A DNA stretch of 64,000 nt from Mameliella sp. MMSF_3455 (GCF_030733205.1 NZ_JASHJL010000002.1:124001-188000); one strand, 5' to 3'. Counted from the first letter of the stretch, positions 43,584 through 52,214 are shown. Notes: generated by a model from the letters alone, not told the origin. A program made the numbers and translations.

Positions 43584-44714
43584 ATGAGACCTGAGAGCGA
43601 AGCGGAACTGGCCGAGGTGATCACCGGCGCCAGCGCGCCTTTTCACATCCGTGGCGGCGGGACGCGGGCCATCGGCGTGACCACCGCGGCGGAGGTTCTG
43701 GAGACGGGCGGCCTGTCGGGTATCTCGCTTTATGAACCGGGTGCACTGACGCTGGTGGCGCAGGCGGGCACCCCGCTGGCCGAGATCGAGGCGACGCTGG
43801 CGGCGGAGGGGCAGCGTCTGGCCTTTGAGCCGATGGATCATCGCGGGTTGCTGGGGACCCTCGGCGAACCGACCATCGGTGGCGTGGTGGCCGGCAATGT
43901 CAGCGGACCGCGCCGGGTGCAGGCCGGGGCGGCGCGGGATTTCCTGCTGGGCGTGCAGTTCGTCGATGGCGCGGGGCAGGTGATCAAGAACGGCGGGCGC
44001 GTGATGAAGAATGTCACCGGCTACGATCTGGTCAAACTGATGTGCGGCAGCTGGGGCACCCTGGGTGTCTTGACGGAAGTCAGCCTTAAGGTGTTGCCGG
44101 TGCCGGAAACCGCCGCCACCCTGTTGATCGACGGGCTGGACGAGGCGGGCGCGCAAGAGGTGATGAGCCGGGCGCTGACTTCGCCCTTTGAGGTGACGGG
44201 TGCGGCCCATGCGCCGGGTGGACCGGGTGAGCAGCCGCTGACGCTTTTGCGGCTCGAAGGATTTGCCGGGTCCGTCGCCTACCGCACCGGGCGCTTGCAG
44301 GACATGTTTTCCGACCTTTCCATACGGGTGGAGACGGACCCGGACCGGGTTGGCGCGCTCTGGCGCTGGGTGCGGGACGTGGAGATCATGCAGGGCACCG
44401 GCGGCGATGTCTGGAAGTTCTCCGTCAGGCCCAGCGAGGCGCCGGGGCTGTTGGCCCGGTTGCGCGCGGCGCATCCGGTCGAACGGGTGCTCTACGACTG
44501 GGGGGGCGGGTTGATCTGGGTGGAATGCGCACCGGGCACCGATCTGCGTCCCAAAGAGTTGAAAGGGCACGCGACGCTGATCCGGGCCTCGGAACAGACG
44601 CGGCTGAACCTGCCGGTGTTCCAGCCGGAACCGCCTGCGCTGGCAACGCTCAGCGCGGGCATCCGCGCCCGGTTCGATCCGCGCGGCATGCTGAACCCCG
44701 GGATCATGACCTGA
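43584..44714 (+). CDS. glcE: Glycolate oxidase subunit GlcE
   Basis: A 376-residue second FAD-binding subunit of glycolate oxidase. HIRGGGTRAIG near 22-32 and EPTIGGVVAGNVSGPRRVQAG near 96-116 form the FAD site, and GQVIKNGGRVMKNVTGYDLVKL is typical of GlcE. AGGAGCGTGGCGC precedes the ATG. Its stop shares a base with the next start (TGATG). Confidence 0.93.
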   Translation: MRPESEAELAEVITGASAPFHIRGGGTRAIGVTTAAEVLETGGLSGISLYEPGALTLVAQAGTPLAEIEATLAAEGQRLAFEPMDHRGLLGTLGEPTIGGVVAGNVSGPRRVQAGAARDFLLGVQFVDGAGQVIKNGGRVMKNVTGYDLVKLMCGSWGTLGVLTEVSLKVLPVPETAATLLIDGLDEAGAQEVMSRALTSPFEVTGAAHAPGGPGEQPLTLLRLEGFAGSVAYRTGRLQDMFSDLSIRVETDPDRVGALWRWVRDVEIMQGTGGDVWKFSVRPSEAPGLLARLRAAHPVERVLYDWGGGLIWVECAPGTDLRPKELKGHATLIRASEQTRLNLPVFQPEPPALATLSAGIRARFDPRGMLNPGIMT

Positions 44715-45052
44715 TGGCCAATCCGGCCCTGATCCTATTTGTCATGGGCTTTGTCGCGGCGCCCTTGCTGGGTGCGGTGCTGCTGCAACTGCCCGACACT
44801 CCGGGCGCGCTGATCGGGCTTGCGCTGGCGGTCTTCCTGGCCTCTGGACTGGCGCTGTACCTGCAAGAGAGATCGGCGCTGGCCTCGCTTGCCGCGCTTT
44901 GGACCGGTTGGGTGCTGGCGGTGGTCATGGTGGCGCAGGCCCTGCGGCGACAGTTGGCCGGTGCGACGAACAGCCGATGGACGAAACGCGGCGCGCTGCT
45001 GGCCTGCGCGCTCCCCTGGTTTGGCCTCGCCCTGGCCCAAGTGATGGACTGA
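44714..45052 (+). CDS. Small four-span membrane protein in the glc operon
   Basis: A 112-residue inner membrane protein with four hydrophobic segments (about 4-25, 31-50, 54-76 and 91-110). It is translationally coupled to glcE by a one-base overlap, and glcF starts two bases after its stop. No family is recognised. The position inside the oxidase operon suggests a membrane anchor or assembly factor for GlcDEF, which is inference. The start is set by the overlap. Confidence 0.75.
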   Translation: MANPALILFVMGFVAAPLLGAVLLQLPDTPGALIGLALAVFLASGLALYLQERSALASLAALWTGWVLAVVMVAQALRRQLAGATNSRWTKRGALLACALPWFGLALAQVMD

Positions 45053-45053
45053 C

Positions 45054-46337
45054 ATGCAGACGAATTTCACCGAAGAGCAACTGAAGGACGCGGGCACGGC
45101 GCGCGCAAACCAGATCCTGCGCAGCTGCGTGCATTGCGGGTTTTGCACCGCGACCTGCCCTACCTACCAATTGCTGGGCGACGAGCTGGATTCCCCCCGT
45201 GGTCGCATCTACCTGATCAAGGACATGCTGGAAAATGAGCGTGTGCCGGACGAGAAGACCGTCAAGCATATCGATCGCTGCCTGTCCTGTCTGGCCTGCA
45301 TGACGACCTGCCCCTCGGGGGTGCATTACATGCATCTTGTCGATCATGCCCGCGACTATATCGAGAAGCACTATGACCGCCCCTGGCACGACAAGGCCCT
45401 GCGCTGGCTGCTGGCGCGGATCCTGCCCTATCCCGGACGATTCCGAATGGCACTGCTGGCCGCCAAGATGGGCAAGCCATTCCGCGGGCTGATCCCGGAC
45501 GCACGGCTGCGGGCGATGCTGGACATGGCGCCCGACAAGATCCCGCCGGTCAGCCGCAATGACGATCCGCAGAGTTTCGCGCCCAAGGTCGAAAGGAAGA
45601 TGCGCGTGGCGCTGATGACCGGGTGTGCGCAAAAGGCGCTGAACACCGACATCAACGATGCCACGATCCGCCTGCTCACCCGGCTGGGTTGCGAAGTGGT
45701 GGTTGCGAAAGGCGCGGGCTGTTGCGGGGCGCTGACCCATCACATGGGCAAGACCGGCGAGAGCCACGCAACCGCCGCAAGGAATATCCGCGCCTGGACG
45801 GCCGAGATGAATGGCGAGGGGCTGGACGCCATTGTCATCAACACCTCGGGTTGCGGTACCACGGTCAAGGACTACGGCCATATGTTCGCCCAGGACGACC
45901 TGGCCGATGACGCGGCGCGGGTCGCCGGGATCGCGATGGACATCAGCGAGCTGCTGACCCGGCTGGACATCCCCGAAGGCGCGGCCAAGGGGCTGCGTGT
46001 CGCCTACCATGCCGCCTGTTCCCTGCAGCACGGGCAAAAGGTCAAGACGGCGCCCAAGGACCTGCTGAAACGCGCGGGATTTGAGGTTGTGGAACCGGCG
46101 GACAGCCACCTTTGCTGCGGCAGCGCGGGCACCTACAACCTGATGCAGCCCGAGATTTCGACCAAGCTCAAAGCCCGCAAGGTGCGCACGCTGGAAGCCA
46201 GGAAACCGGAGGTCATCGCCGCCGGGAACATCGGCTGCATGATGCAGATCGGCAGCGGCACCGACCTGCCCGTCGTGCACACCGTCGAGCTGTTGGACTG
46301 GGCCACCGGGGGACCGAAGCCGCGGTCGCTGACCTGA
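45054..46337 (+). CDS. glcF: Glycolate oxidase iron-sulfur subunit
   Basis: A 427-residue subunit with two [4Fe-4S] ferredoxin motifs, CVHCGFCTATCP near 23-34 and CLSCLACMTTCP near 77-88, and two CCG (heterodisulfide reductase-type) domains with CCGALTHHMG and CCGSAGTYN. It passes electrons from GlcDE to the quinone pool. It is the last gene of the operon. Confidence 0.94.
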   Translation: MQTNFTEEQLKDAGTARANQILRSCVHCGFCTATCPTYQLLGDELDSPRGRIYLIKDMLENERVPDEKTVKHIDRCLSCLACMTTCPSGVHYMHLVDHARDYIEKHYDRPWHDKALRWLLARILPYPGRFRMALLAAKMGKPFRGLIPDARLRAMLDMAPDKIPPVSRNDDPQSFAPKVERKMRVALMTGCAQKALNTDINDATIRLLTRLGCEVVVAKGAGCCGALTHHMGKTGESHATAARNIRAWTAEMNGEGLDAIVINTSGCGTTVKDYGHMFAQDDLADDAARVAGIAMDISELLTRLDIPEGAAKGLRVAYHAACSLQHGQKVKTAPKDLLKRAGFEVVEPADSHLCCGSAGTYNLMQPEISTKLKARKVRTLEARKPEVIAAGNIGCMMQIGSGTDLPVVHTVELLDWATGGPKPRSLT

Positions 46338-46426
46338 CAAGAACAGTCTGAATTCAGGTCGACCTTGCCTCAATTTTGCCCAGATCCGATGCGAATCTAT
46401 AACCAAAGGTATAGGATAACGGTGCA

Positions 46427-47215
46427 GTGCGGCTTTTTCTGGTTTTCTTTCTTTGGGTCTTGGGCAACGCGGCAAGCGCGCAGGGCCTGTTCAGCATGGA
46501 GTCGGCCGAGGACGGCCGCGGATGGGAGGCGGTCGGCCGAATCGAAATCGCCGGCAGTGCCTTTTGCACCGGTGCGCTGATCGCGCCCCACCTGGTGTTG
46601 ACGGCGGCGCATTGCCTTTATGATCCCGATACCGGCAACCGCGTCTCGGTCGAGGACATGCAGTTCCTCGCCGGGTGGCGCAACGGGCGCGCGGCGGCCT
46701 ACCGGTTGGTGCGCAAGGCGGTGCCGCATCCGGATTTCGTTTATGGCGCGCAGGCCAGCACGGATCGTGTCCGTCACGACCTGGCGCTGATCGAGCTGCA
46801 ACACCCGATCCGCAACACCACCATTTCCCCGTTCAGCGTCGGCCCCGGTCCATCCAGAGGCGAAGAGGTGGGCGTGGTGTCCTATGCCCGCGACAGGTCA
46901 GAAGCCCCGTCTTTGCAGGAAACCTGCGAGGTTCTGGCACGACAGGACGGGATGCTGGTGCTGTCCTGCGTGGTGGATTTCGGCGCCTCCGGCTCTCCGG
47001 TCTTTCGCTTGCAGGACGGGGTAACGCAGATCGTTTCCGTGGTCTCGTCCAAGGCGCAGGCCAATGGCAGGCCCGTTGCCCTGGCCAGCGGCCTGGGCGC
47101 GCCGCTGGACGCGCTGAAGACCGCGCTGGCCGCGGACCGCAATCCCGGCGCGGGTGTCGACCGACTGGCCGCAGGCGACCGTCGCGAGACAGGGGCGCGT
47201 TTCATCCGGCCCTGA
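46427..47215 (+). CDS. Secreted trypsin-like serine protease
   Basis: A 262-residue S1-fold protease with a signal peptide (about 1-18, ending AASA). The triad is His in LTAAHC, Asp in RHDLALIEL and Ser in DFGASGSPVF. Residues about 235-262 form a basic, disordered-looking tail after the fold. The start is a GTG with AGGATAAC upstream; no ATG would keep the signal peptide. It is probably periplasmic, and its substrate is unknown. Confidence 0.85.
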   Translation: MRLFLVFFLWVLGNAASAQGLFSMESAEDGRGWEAVGRIEIAGSAFCTGALIAPHLVLTAAHCLYDPDTGNRVSVEDMQFLAGWRNGRAAAYRLVRKAVPHPDFVYGAQASTDRVRHDLALIELQHPIRNTTISPFSVGPGPSRGEEVGVVSYARDRSEAPSLQETCEVLARQDGMLVLSCVVDFGASGSPVFRLQDGVTQIVSVVSSKAQANGRPVALASGLGAPLDALKTALAADRNPGAGVDRLAAGDRRETGARFIRP

Positions 47216-47219
47216 GGGT

Positions 47220-47249
47220 CTTGAAACCGCTCCGATCGCTTCCCAATTT
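47220..47249 (+). promoter_or_regulatory. Sigma-32 (RpoH)-type promoter of the Hsp20 gene
   Basis: CTTGAAA at 47220-47226 and CCCAATTT at 47242-47249 are separated by 15 bases. This fits the heat-shock consensus (CTTGAAA, then CCCCATNT). Transcription would start near 47256, leaving a leader of about 95 bases. Confidence 0.7.
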
Positions 47250-47254
47250 CAGTT

Positions 47255-47350
47255 GCACCGGGACGCCTATGACAGGGTTCCGGTGCTTACGACGCCTGTC
47301 CCAGGAGGGAAGGCGCACCACAGACAGGTATCGCTCAAACGGAGGATTCC
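47255..47350 (+). promoter_or_regulatory. Candidate ROSE-type RNA thermometer in the Hsp20 leader
   Basis: Three stems can form in order: GCACCGG/CCGGTGC (47255-47261 with 47280-47286), CGCCT-TCCC/GGGA-AGGCG (47293-47315), and a last weak stem in which TCGCTC (47331-47336) faces the ribosome-binding site GGAGGA (47341-47346). TCGCT matches the conserved UYGCU of ROSE elements, which mask the start site of alphaproteobacterial small heat-shock genes until heat melts the stem. Confidence 0.6.
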
Positions 47351-47824
47351 ATGCGACATTTCGATTTTGCCCCGCTCTACCGTGCCACTGTCGGTTTCGA
47401 CCAGATTGCCGACCTGATGGACCGCGTTCTGGCCAGCGACAACGCGCAGCCGGGCTATCCCCCCTACAACATCGAAAAGACTGCCGATGATGCCTACCGC
47501 ATCTCGATTGCCGTGGCCGGTTTCGCCGACGAGGACCTGTCGGTCGAGGTGAAGGAGCAGGCGCTGGTGGTCTCGGCCCGCAAGGCCGACAACGACGAAG
47601 GCAAGTCCTTCCTGCATCGTGGCATCGCGACCCGCGCTTTTGAACGCCGCTTCCACCTGGCCGACCACGTCCGGGTCCAGGGGGCGACGCATGAAAACGG
47701 CATGCTGCACATCGACCTGAAGCGCGAGATCCCCGAAGCGCTGAAGCCCCGGCGCATTGCAATCGCCAAGCCGGAGGCCCAAATGGTAGAGAAGGATGTC
47801 GTTGACGCAGAAGCCGTCAACTGA
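47351..47824 (+). CDS. Hsp20 family small heat-shock protein (IbpA-like)
   Basis: A 157-residue alpha-crystallin-domain chaperone that holds unfolded proteins. The N-terminal RATVGFDQIADLMDRVL is typical of the IbpA class, YPPYNIEKTADDAYRISIAVAGF starts the core domain, and ERRFHLADHVRV followed by ENGMLHIDLKREIPEALKPRRI ends it (landmarks only). The C-terminal IxI-type motif is RIAIA. It is heat-regulated at two levels if the promoter and thermometer upstream are real. Confidence 0.92.
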   Translation: MRHFDFAPLYRATVGFDQIADLMDRVLASDNAQPGYPPYNIEKTADDAYRISIAVAGFADEDLSVEVKEQALVVSARKADNDEGKSFLHRGIATRAFERRFHLADHVRVQGATHENGMLHIDLKREIPEALKPRRIAIAKPEAQMVEKDVVDAEAVN

Positions 47825-47849
47825 TCCCAAGACCCTCGTGTGAGTAGTG

Positions 47850-47879
47850 CGCCCCGGGCATGTGTCCGGGGCGTTTTTT
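47850..47879 (+). terminator. Intrinsic terminator of the Hsp20 gene
   Basis: CGCCCCGG (47850-47857) pairs with CCGGGGCG (47866-47873) and is followed directly by six T residues. It is a textbook intrinsic terminator 25 bases after the stop. Confidence 0.9.
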
Positions 47880-47934
47880 GGTCCCCGACGGGCTGGCTAT
47901 TGACAATCCGGCCACCATCGCCATGCAATCCTGC

Positions 47935-48837
47935 ATGGATTGGCGCTCTGTCACCTTTGACTGGAACCGCGCGCGGGCCTTTCTCGTCACCGCCGAGGAG
48001 GGGTCGCTCTCTGCTGCTGCGCGGGCGCTGGGCATGACCCAGCCGACGCTGGGACGGCAGGTCACGGCGCTGGAAGAAGAGCTGGGGCTGGTGCTGTTCG
48101 AACGAGTCGGGCGGGGGCTGGTGTTGACCCAGGCCGGCACGCAATTGATGGGCCATGTACGCGCCATGGGTGAGGCGGCAGTGGGCGTGTCCCTGGCCGC
48201 GTCGGGCCAGGCGCAGGCGGCCTCCGGGCATGTGGCCGTCACCGCGTCAGAAGTCTATTCCAGTTGGTTGATGCCCCGCATTGCGCGCCGGTTGCGTGAC
48301 CTGGCCCCGGGGATCACGCTGGAGGTTGTCGCCTCGAACGAGATCCGCGACCTGCGCCGGCGCGAGGCCGATATCGCCATCCGCAACGCCCGCCCCGAGG
48401 AACCGGACCTGATCGCCAAGCGCGTGGGCGATGACGAGGGCACGTTCTACGGCTCCGTCGACTACCTGGAACGGGTGGGGCCAATTCACGATCCCACCGA
48501 CCTCGCCCGCGCGGAGTTCATCGGTTTTGCCGACAACACCCAGTTCATGGAAGCCCTGCAAAAGCGGGGGATCCCGGTGACACCGGCGCAGTTCCCCGTC
48601 CTGACCTCTTCGCACACGGTCCATTGGGAAATGGCGCGCAGGGGCGTCGGGCTGGGCACGGTGCCATGTGGGCTGGGCGACGCCGCGCCCGAGATGCGGC
48701 GCGTTCTCCCGGACGTGACCTTTCGCTTTCCGATCTGGCTGGTTGCACATCGCGAGCTGCGGACCAGCCCTCGGGTGCGCATCGTCTGGGACCTGCTGGC
48801 AGAAGCCCTGCCGGAATTGCTGTCCCATCCGGGGTAA
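47935..48837 (+). CDS. LysR family transcriptional regulator
   Basis: A 300-residue LysR regulator. The helix-turn-helix (about 10-60) contains LVTAEEGSLSAAARALGMTQPTLGRQV-type sequence, and the rest is a periplasmic-binding-like effector domain (HVAVTASEVYSSWLMPRIAR). Several in-frame ATGs precede; 47935 gives the normal N-terminus, and 47923 is the alternative. No divergent target gene lies beside it, so its target is not evident. Confidence 0.88.
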   Translation: MDWRSVTFDWNRARAFLVTAEEGSLSAAARALGMTQPTLGRQVTALEEELGLVLFERVGRGLVLTQAGTQLMGHVRAMGEAAVGVSLAASGQAQAASGHVAVTASEVYSSWLMPRIARRLRDLAPGITLEVVASNEIRDLRRREADIAIRNARPEEPDLIAKRVGDDEGTFYGSVDYLERVGPIHDPTDLARAEFIGFADNTQFMEALQKRGIPVTPAQFPVLTSSHTVHWEMARRGVGLGTVPCGLGDAAPEMRRVLPDVTFRFPIWLVAHRELRTSPRVRIVWDLLAEALPELLSHPG

Positions 48838-49250
48838 GCTTCGGTTCTCTGCCCCAGATTTTTTGCCAATAAGAAACCGGGGGCGCGGCGCATTGTGCCG
48901 GATGCGCGCCCAGCAGGATGTCGGCGGCGCGGTCGCCGACCCTTATCGTGGGTGCCTTGAGATAACCCCTCCCTCGACCACCATGATCCTTTCGGTACCG
49001 ATCCTGCCACGGACGGGCGCGAGGTCGCGTGCATTCAGAACATCACCCGCGACGAGTGTCGTGAGGGTTTCGCGGAAAATGTCTTCTCCACCCGAAAGCG
49101 CCAGACCTACTGACGCGTAGCGGAAAGACACGGAACCTCTCAATCAATATGCGCAAAGGCGCGATGAAAGGGAGGAGCACCCCGCCCTATCCATGCGAAA
49201 ACGCCCCGCAGTCTCCTGCAGGGCGTTCCTAGTCAGGACGGAGCCTGCTC
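48838..49250. other. Gene-free region between convergent genes, with repeat remnant and possible gene fragment
   Basis: A degenerate repeat copy lies at 48851-48878 (GCCCCAGATTTTTTGCCAAT then AAGAAACC). A 66-codon open frame on the minus strand (48943-49143) has fairly native codon use and reads SFRYASVGLALSGGEDIF and VAGDVLNARDLAPVRGRI. It begins only with TTG behind a stop and has no recognised family, so it may be a decayed gene piece. A terminator follows at 49200-49227. Confidence 0.45.
49200..49227 (-). terminator. Terminator of the phytase/esterase-like gene
   Basis: On the minus strand AACGCCC-TGC-like bases pair with GGGGCGTT: AACGCCC (49200-49206) with GGGCGTT (49221-49227) and GCAG (49208-49211) with CTGC (49216-49219), followed by TTC. 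It lies 24 bases after the gene at 49251. Confidence 0.7.
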
Positions 49251-51419
49251 TCAGAGCTTGAACATCCAGAAGAAGGTCTCGCCCGAGCTGTCATCCACGC
49301 CGTCATTGTCGGTGGAGAGCCAGGCCGTGCCATCGGGGAAGATCGCCAGGCCCTCGACCTTGTCCACGATATAGCCGCCGTAGCTGGCAAGGTCGGGGAT
49401 CAGGTCGCGGACTTCTTCCTTGGACACGACCGGCAGTTCTCCGCCCAGCGCGGCGGGTTCCATGTCACCCATCGGGATGCGGTAGACCTTTTTCGTGACG
49501 GCGTTGGCGCCGATCTGGTTGTCACGCTCGACCACATACATGAAGTCGCCATGCGCCACGATCTCGGACAGGCCGACCCAACCGGTGTCCGGCTCGGCCT
49601 TGGGATAGAGAACCGCGCCCCATTCACCGCTCTCGATGTTGTACGAGACCAGCTTGACGTGGTTCTTGGGATCGTCGGCCCATTCACGCTGCACGGCCAT
49701 CCACAGAGTGTCACCGACGCGGGTGATCCCCTCGAAACCAAAGCGTTTCTCGACGGCGGTCAGTTCCGCGGGGATCATGATCTCGGCCGAGTTGGTCTTG
49801 ATCAGCCCATCGGCGGTGACATGGTAGATCGCGTGTGGGATGCCGCGTTCGGTCCGGCCTTCGGAGGCGACCCAGAAACCGCCATTGCCGTCCAGCGTGA
49901 TGCCTTCGAGGTCCAGCTTTTGCGCGGCGTCGCCGTTGGCGCGGTGGATGCGGATCACGTCCACGATGCGCGCCGGGGTCTGCGTGGTGTCGATCTTGAA
50001 GATCGAGGGCTGGAAGCCGTAGAAACTGTCGTTCACGGCCCAGACGATGCCGTCCGCATCTGCCACCATGCCCGAGATCGCGCCCCAGCCGATCAGCTGC
50101 TCTGCACCTTCGGAGGTCAGCGTCGGGTACATCGCGTCGGCGTCCTGGTATTCGAAGATCATGACATGCGCGCGCACGCCGCCGTCCTCGATCAGGTCTT
50201 CCTCGTTGGCCGAGATCAGAAGATTGCGCTCGGGGATGGCGACATAGCCCTCCGGCCCGATGCCCGAAGGCAGGATCTGTTTCAGAACCGGGTTGGCCGG
50301 GTCGGTCACGTCGTAAACGCCCACGGCAGAGCCGCGCTCGGATCCGACGAAGACCATCGGCGTGCCGTCGAAGACAGCGGTTTCGATCGACTCGGGCTCG
50401 ACGCCCTTGGCGTCGGACCGCTTGTCCGGGTAGTGACCGATCTGGATCAGCGCGTGTTCGAAGGACACGCCGGATTCATAGATGACTTCGCCGGTTTTCG
50501 AGAAGATGGTCCAGCCGCGCGAGCCGCCATCCATATCGCCTTCGTTGGCGATGGCGAAATGATCGCTGTCGATCCACTTGACGGCATCGGGTTCCCGCTT
50601 GCGGCCTTTCTGCGACTTGTCGAAGTTCAGAGAGCCACGTTCGTCCAGCGTATCAATCATGTCCAGATCGACGGCACCGGCAGAGAAATGGCTGATGATG
50701 GAACCGTCGGCGCCTACCACGACCAGATAGTTGTTTTCCTGCAGCGTGACGATGGTCTCGCCAAGGTCGTTGATATCGACGAATTCGGGCTCCGGGTCTT
50801 CGGGGGCGACATCGGCAAGGCCAGTCAGTTCGACCTTCATCAGGTCGTCGCAGGCCAGCGCACCGTCCTTGATCTCACCGATGACCAGGAAACCGGCGGG
50901 CAGTTGGCCGACGCGGCCTTCGCCCAGGTCCTCGTCCCGCTCATTCTCGATCGCCACGGAGATGCGGGTGCCGTCCTTGGAAACGGCAACCGAATCCGGC
51001 TGACCGCCGAGGTCGCAAGTGGCCGTGATGTCACCAGACATCACGTCGATGACGGCCAGGTGGCCCGAAGGGTCGGTGAAGCTGGCCGAGGTGTTCACGC
51101 CAACAAAGGCGGTGCTGCCCACGATGCCCACGGCGGTCGGTTCACCGTCCAGCGCCACGTTGCCCAGCGGCGCCGGGTTGGCGGGATCGGTGATGTCGAT
51201 GCGGCCGATCACACCCAGCGGGCTGTCGGTGTAGACCAGCGTCATGCCGTCCGCGGTGGCGGCAATGATCTCTGCCGAGGTTGTGCGGGAAAGGTCTTCG
51301 CCATCGGCCATGTTCAGGTAGGTGCCGAACGAGGCGATGCGATTGAAATTCATGTCTGCCGTGGCGGCGCTGGCGGTAAGGGCCAGAACGCTCGTCAGGC
51401 AGAGGGCGCGGAAATGCAT
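49251..51419 (-). CDS. Secreted phytase/esterase-like beta-propeller protein (choice-of-anchor I type)
   Basis: A 722-residue exported protein. The signal peptide is about 1-22 (LTSVLALTASAATA). The body is made of repeated beta-propeller blades (VVVGADGSIISHF, GLAIFPDGTAWLSTDNDGVDD) and matches the esterase-like-activity-of-phytase group, with a choice-of-anchor I-like first half (IASFGTYLNMADGEDLSRTT). It could hydrolyse phosphate esters or only bind polymers. AGGGGGA lies before the ATG. A possible Pho box upstream fits a phosphate-scavenging role. Confidence 0.78.
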   Translation of the reverse strand: MHFRALCLTSVLALTASAATADMNFNRIASFGTYLNMADGEDLSRTTSAEIIAATADGMTLVYTDSPLGVIGRIDITDPANPAPLGNVALDGEPTAVGIVGSTAFVGVNTSASFTDPSGHLAVIDVMSGDITATCDLGGQPDSVAVSKDGTRISVAIENERDEDLGEGRVGQLPAGFLVIGEIKDGALACDDLMKVELTGLADVAPEDPEPEFVDINDLGETIVTLQENNYLVVVGADGSIISHFSAGAVDLDMIDTLDERGSLNFDKSQKGRKREPDAVKWIDSDHFAIANEGDMDGGSRGWTIFSKTGEVIYESGVSFEHALIQIGHYPDKRSDAKGVEPESIETAVFDGTPMVFVGSERGSAVGVYDVTDPANPVLKQILPSGIGPEGYVAIPERNLLISANEEDLIEDGGVRAHVMIFEYQDADAMYPTLTSEGAEQLIGWGAISGMVADADGIVWAVNDSFYGFQPSIFKIDTTQTPARIVDVIRIHRANGDAAQKLDLEGITLDGNGGFWVASEGRTERGIPHAIYHVTADGLIKTNSAEIMIPAELTAVEKRFGFEGITRVGDTLWMAVQREWADDPKNHVKLVSYNIESGEWGAVLYPKAEPDTGWVGLSEIVAHGDFMYVVERDNQIGANAVTKKVYRIPMGDMEPAALGGELPVVSKEEVRDLIPDLASYGGYIVDKVEGLAIFPDGTAWLSTDNDGVDDSSGETFFWMFKL

Positions 51420-51475
51420 GGTGTCCCCCTGTTGATAGGTACTCGGGGGGATAGGCGTCGACAGGTAACAAGGGC

Positions 51476-51493
51476 GTGACGGTTCTTTGACAA
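51476..51493 (-). promoter_or_regulatory. Possible Pho box
   Basis: On the minus strand TTGTCAAAGAACCGTCAC contains two TGTCA-like units (TTGTCAA and CCGTCAC) spaced 11 bases apart, as in the PhoB site CTGTCAT-N4-CTGTCAT. It lies 57-74 bases upstream of the phytase/esterase-like start. The match is partial. Confidence 0.35.
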
Positions 51494-51597
51494 AGCCATG
51501 AAACCGATTTCCTGTCCAAACCCGCATTTCCGGTGCCGCGAAATCTTTTTAATTTTTTTCGACGGAACCGACCGGCTGTTACGTTTAAGTCGTCCAT

Positions 51598-51628
51598 GAA
51601 GCGTGAACGCAGAAATCGTTCACGCTTC
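51598..51628 (+). promoter_or_regulatory. Perfect 12-bp stem-loop in front of the lectin-like gene
   Basis: GAAGCGTGAACG (51598-51609) pairs with CGTTCACGCTTC (51617-51628) around CAGAAAT. TTTTT starts five bases later and GAGGAAAG, the ribosome-binding site, 12 bases later. It may be a leader hairpin of the gene at 51652 or the end of a short upstream transcript. Confidence 0.5.
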
Positions 51629-51651
51629 CGCCGTTTTTATGAGGAAAGACG

Positions 51652-52185
51652 ATGATGAAAACCGCGCTACTGACCGGCTTCAGCCTTGCGATTGCCGCAA
51701 CGACATCGGCATGGGCCGAGCCTGTCGAAATCTATCTTATCGACAAGCTGGACAACAAACAGAACGGCTATTGCCTGGATATCGCCAAGGGCCGCGAGCG
51801 CGATGCGAATCCCGATGATGGTTTGCAGGGGCACACCTGCTACAGTCCGGGCGGAGCCTTGGGCTATGATCAAACCTTTGAAAGCGATCGGTTCGCGGAC
51901 GGCAAATTGCATATGCCGACCTTTGACGTCTGTGTGGTGGCGCCTTCGGTCACCGCCGGCAGCGCGTTGGAACTGACCGCCTGCGACGACGTCGCAAAGC
52001 AGAACTTCGTGTTTTCCGGAGAGGGCACGATCACGCCGCAGTCGGCACCGGACATGTGTTTCACCGTCGCCGAGGCCACACGGTCCGGTCGCAGCGATGC
52101 CAATCAGATCAAGGTCCTGTCGCTGGAACCCTGCGACGAGGCCCTGGCAGCCTATCAGACCTGGGGAATCCGCACCGCCGAATGA
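51652..52185 (+). CDS. Secreted ricin-type beta-trefoil lectin-like protein
   Basis: A 177-residue exported protein with a signal peptide (about 1-23, ending AWAEP). The mature part shows the three-lobed beta-trefoil pattern: NGYCLDIAKG and DQTFES, VCVVAP and KQNFVF, then DMCFTVAEA and YQTWGI, which are variants of the QxW repeat, with paired cysteines in each lobe. It probably binds sugars in the periplasm or outside the cell; no enzyme domain is attached. The gene is solitary and convergent with the vWA gene. Confidence 0.72.
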   Translation: MMKTALLTGFSLAIAATTSAWAEPVEIYLIDKLDNKQNGYCLDIAKGRERDANPDDGLQGHTCYSPGGALGYDQTFESDRFADGKLHMPTFDVCVVAPSVTAGSALELTACDDVAKQNFVFSGEGTITPQSAPDMCFTVAEATRSGRSDANQIKVLSLEPCDEALAAYQTWGIRTAE

Positions 52186-52214
52186 GGACCGCAAGGCAGG
52201 GCGATCAATTGAAA

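Noticed and set aside
42030-44570. An 846-codon open frame antisense to glcD and glcE
   Set aside because: Both sense genes have clear family motifs and ribosome-binding sites; the antisense frame has neither.
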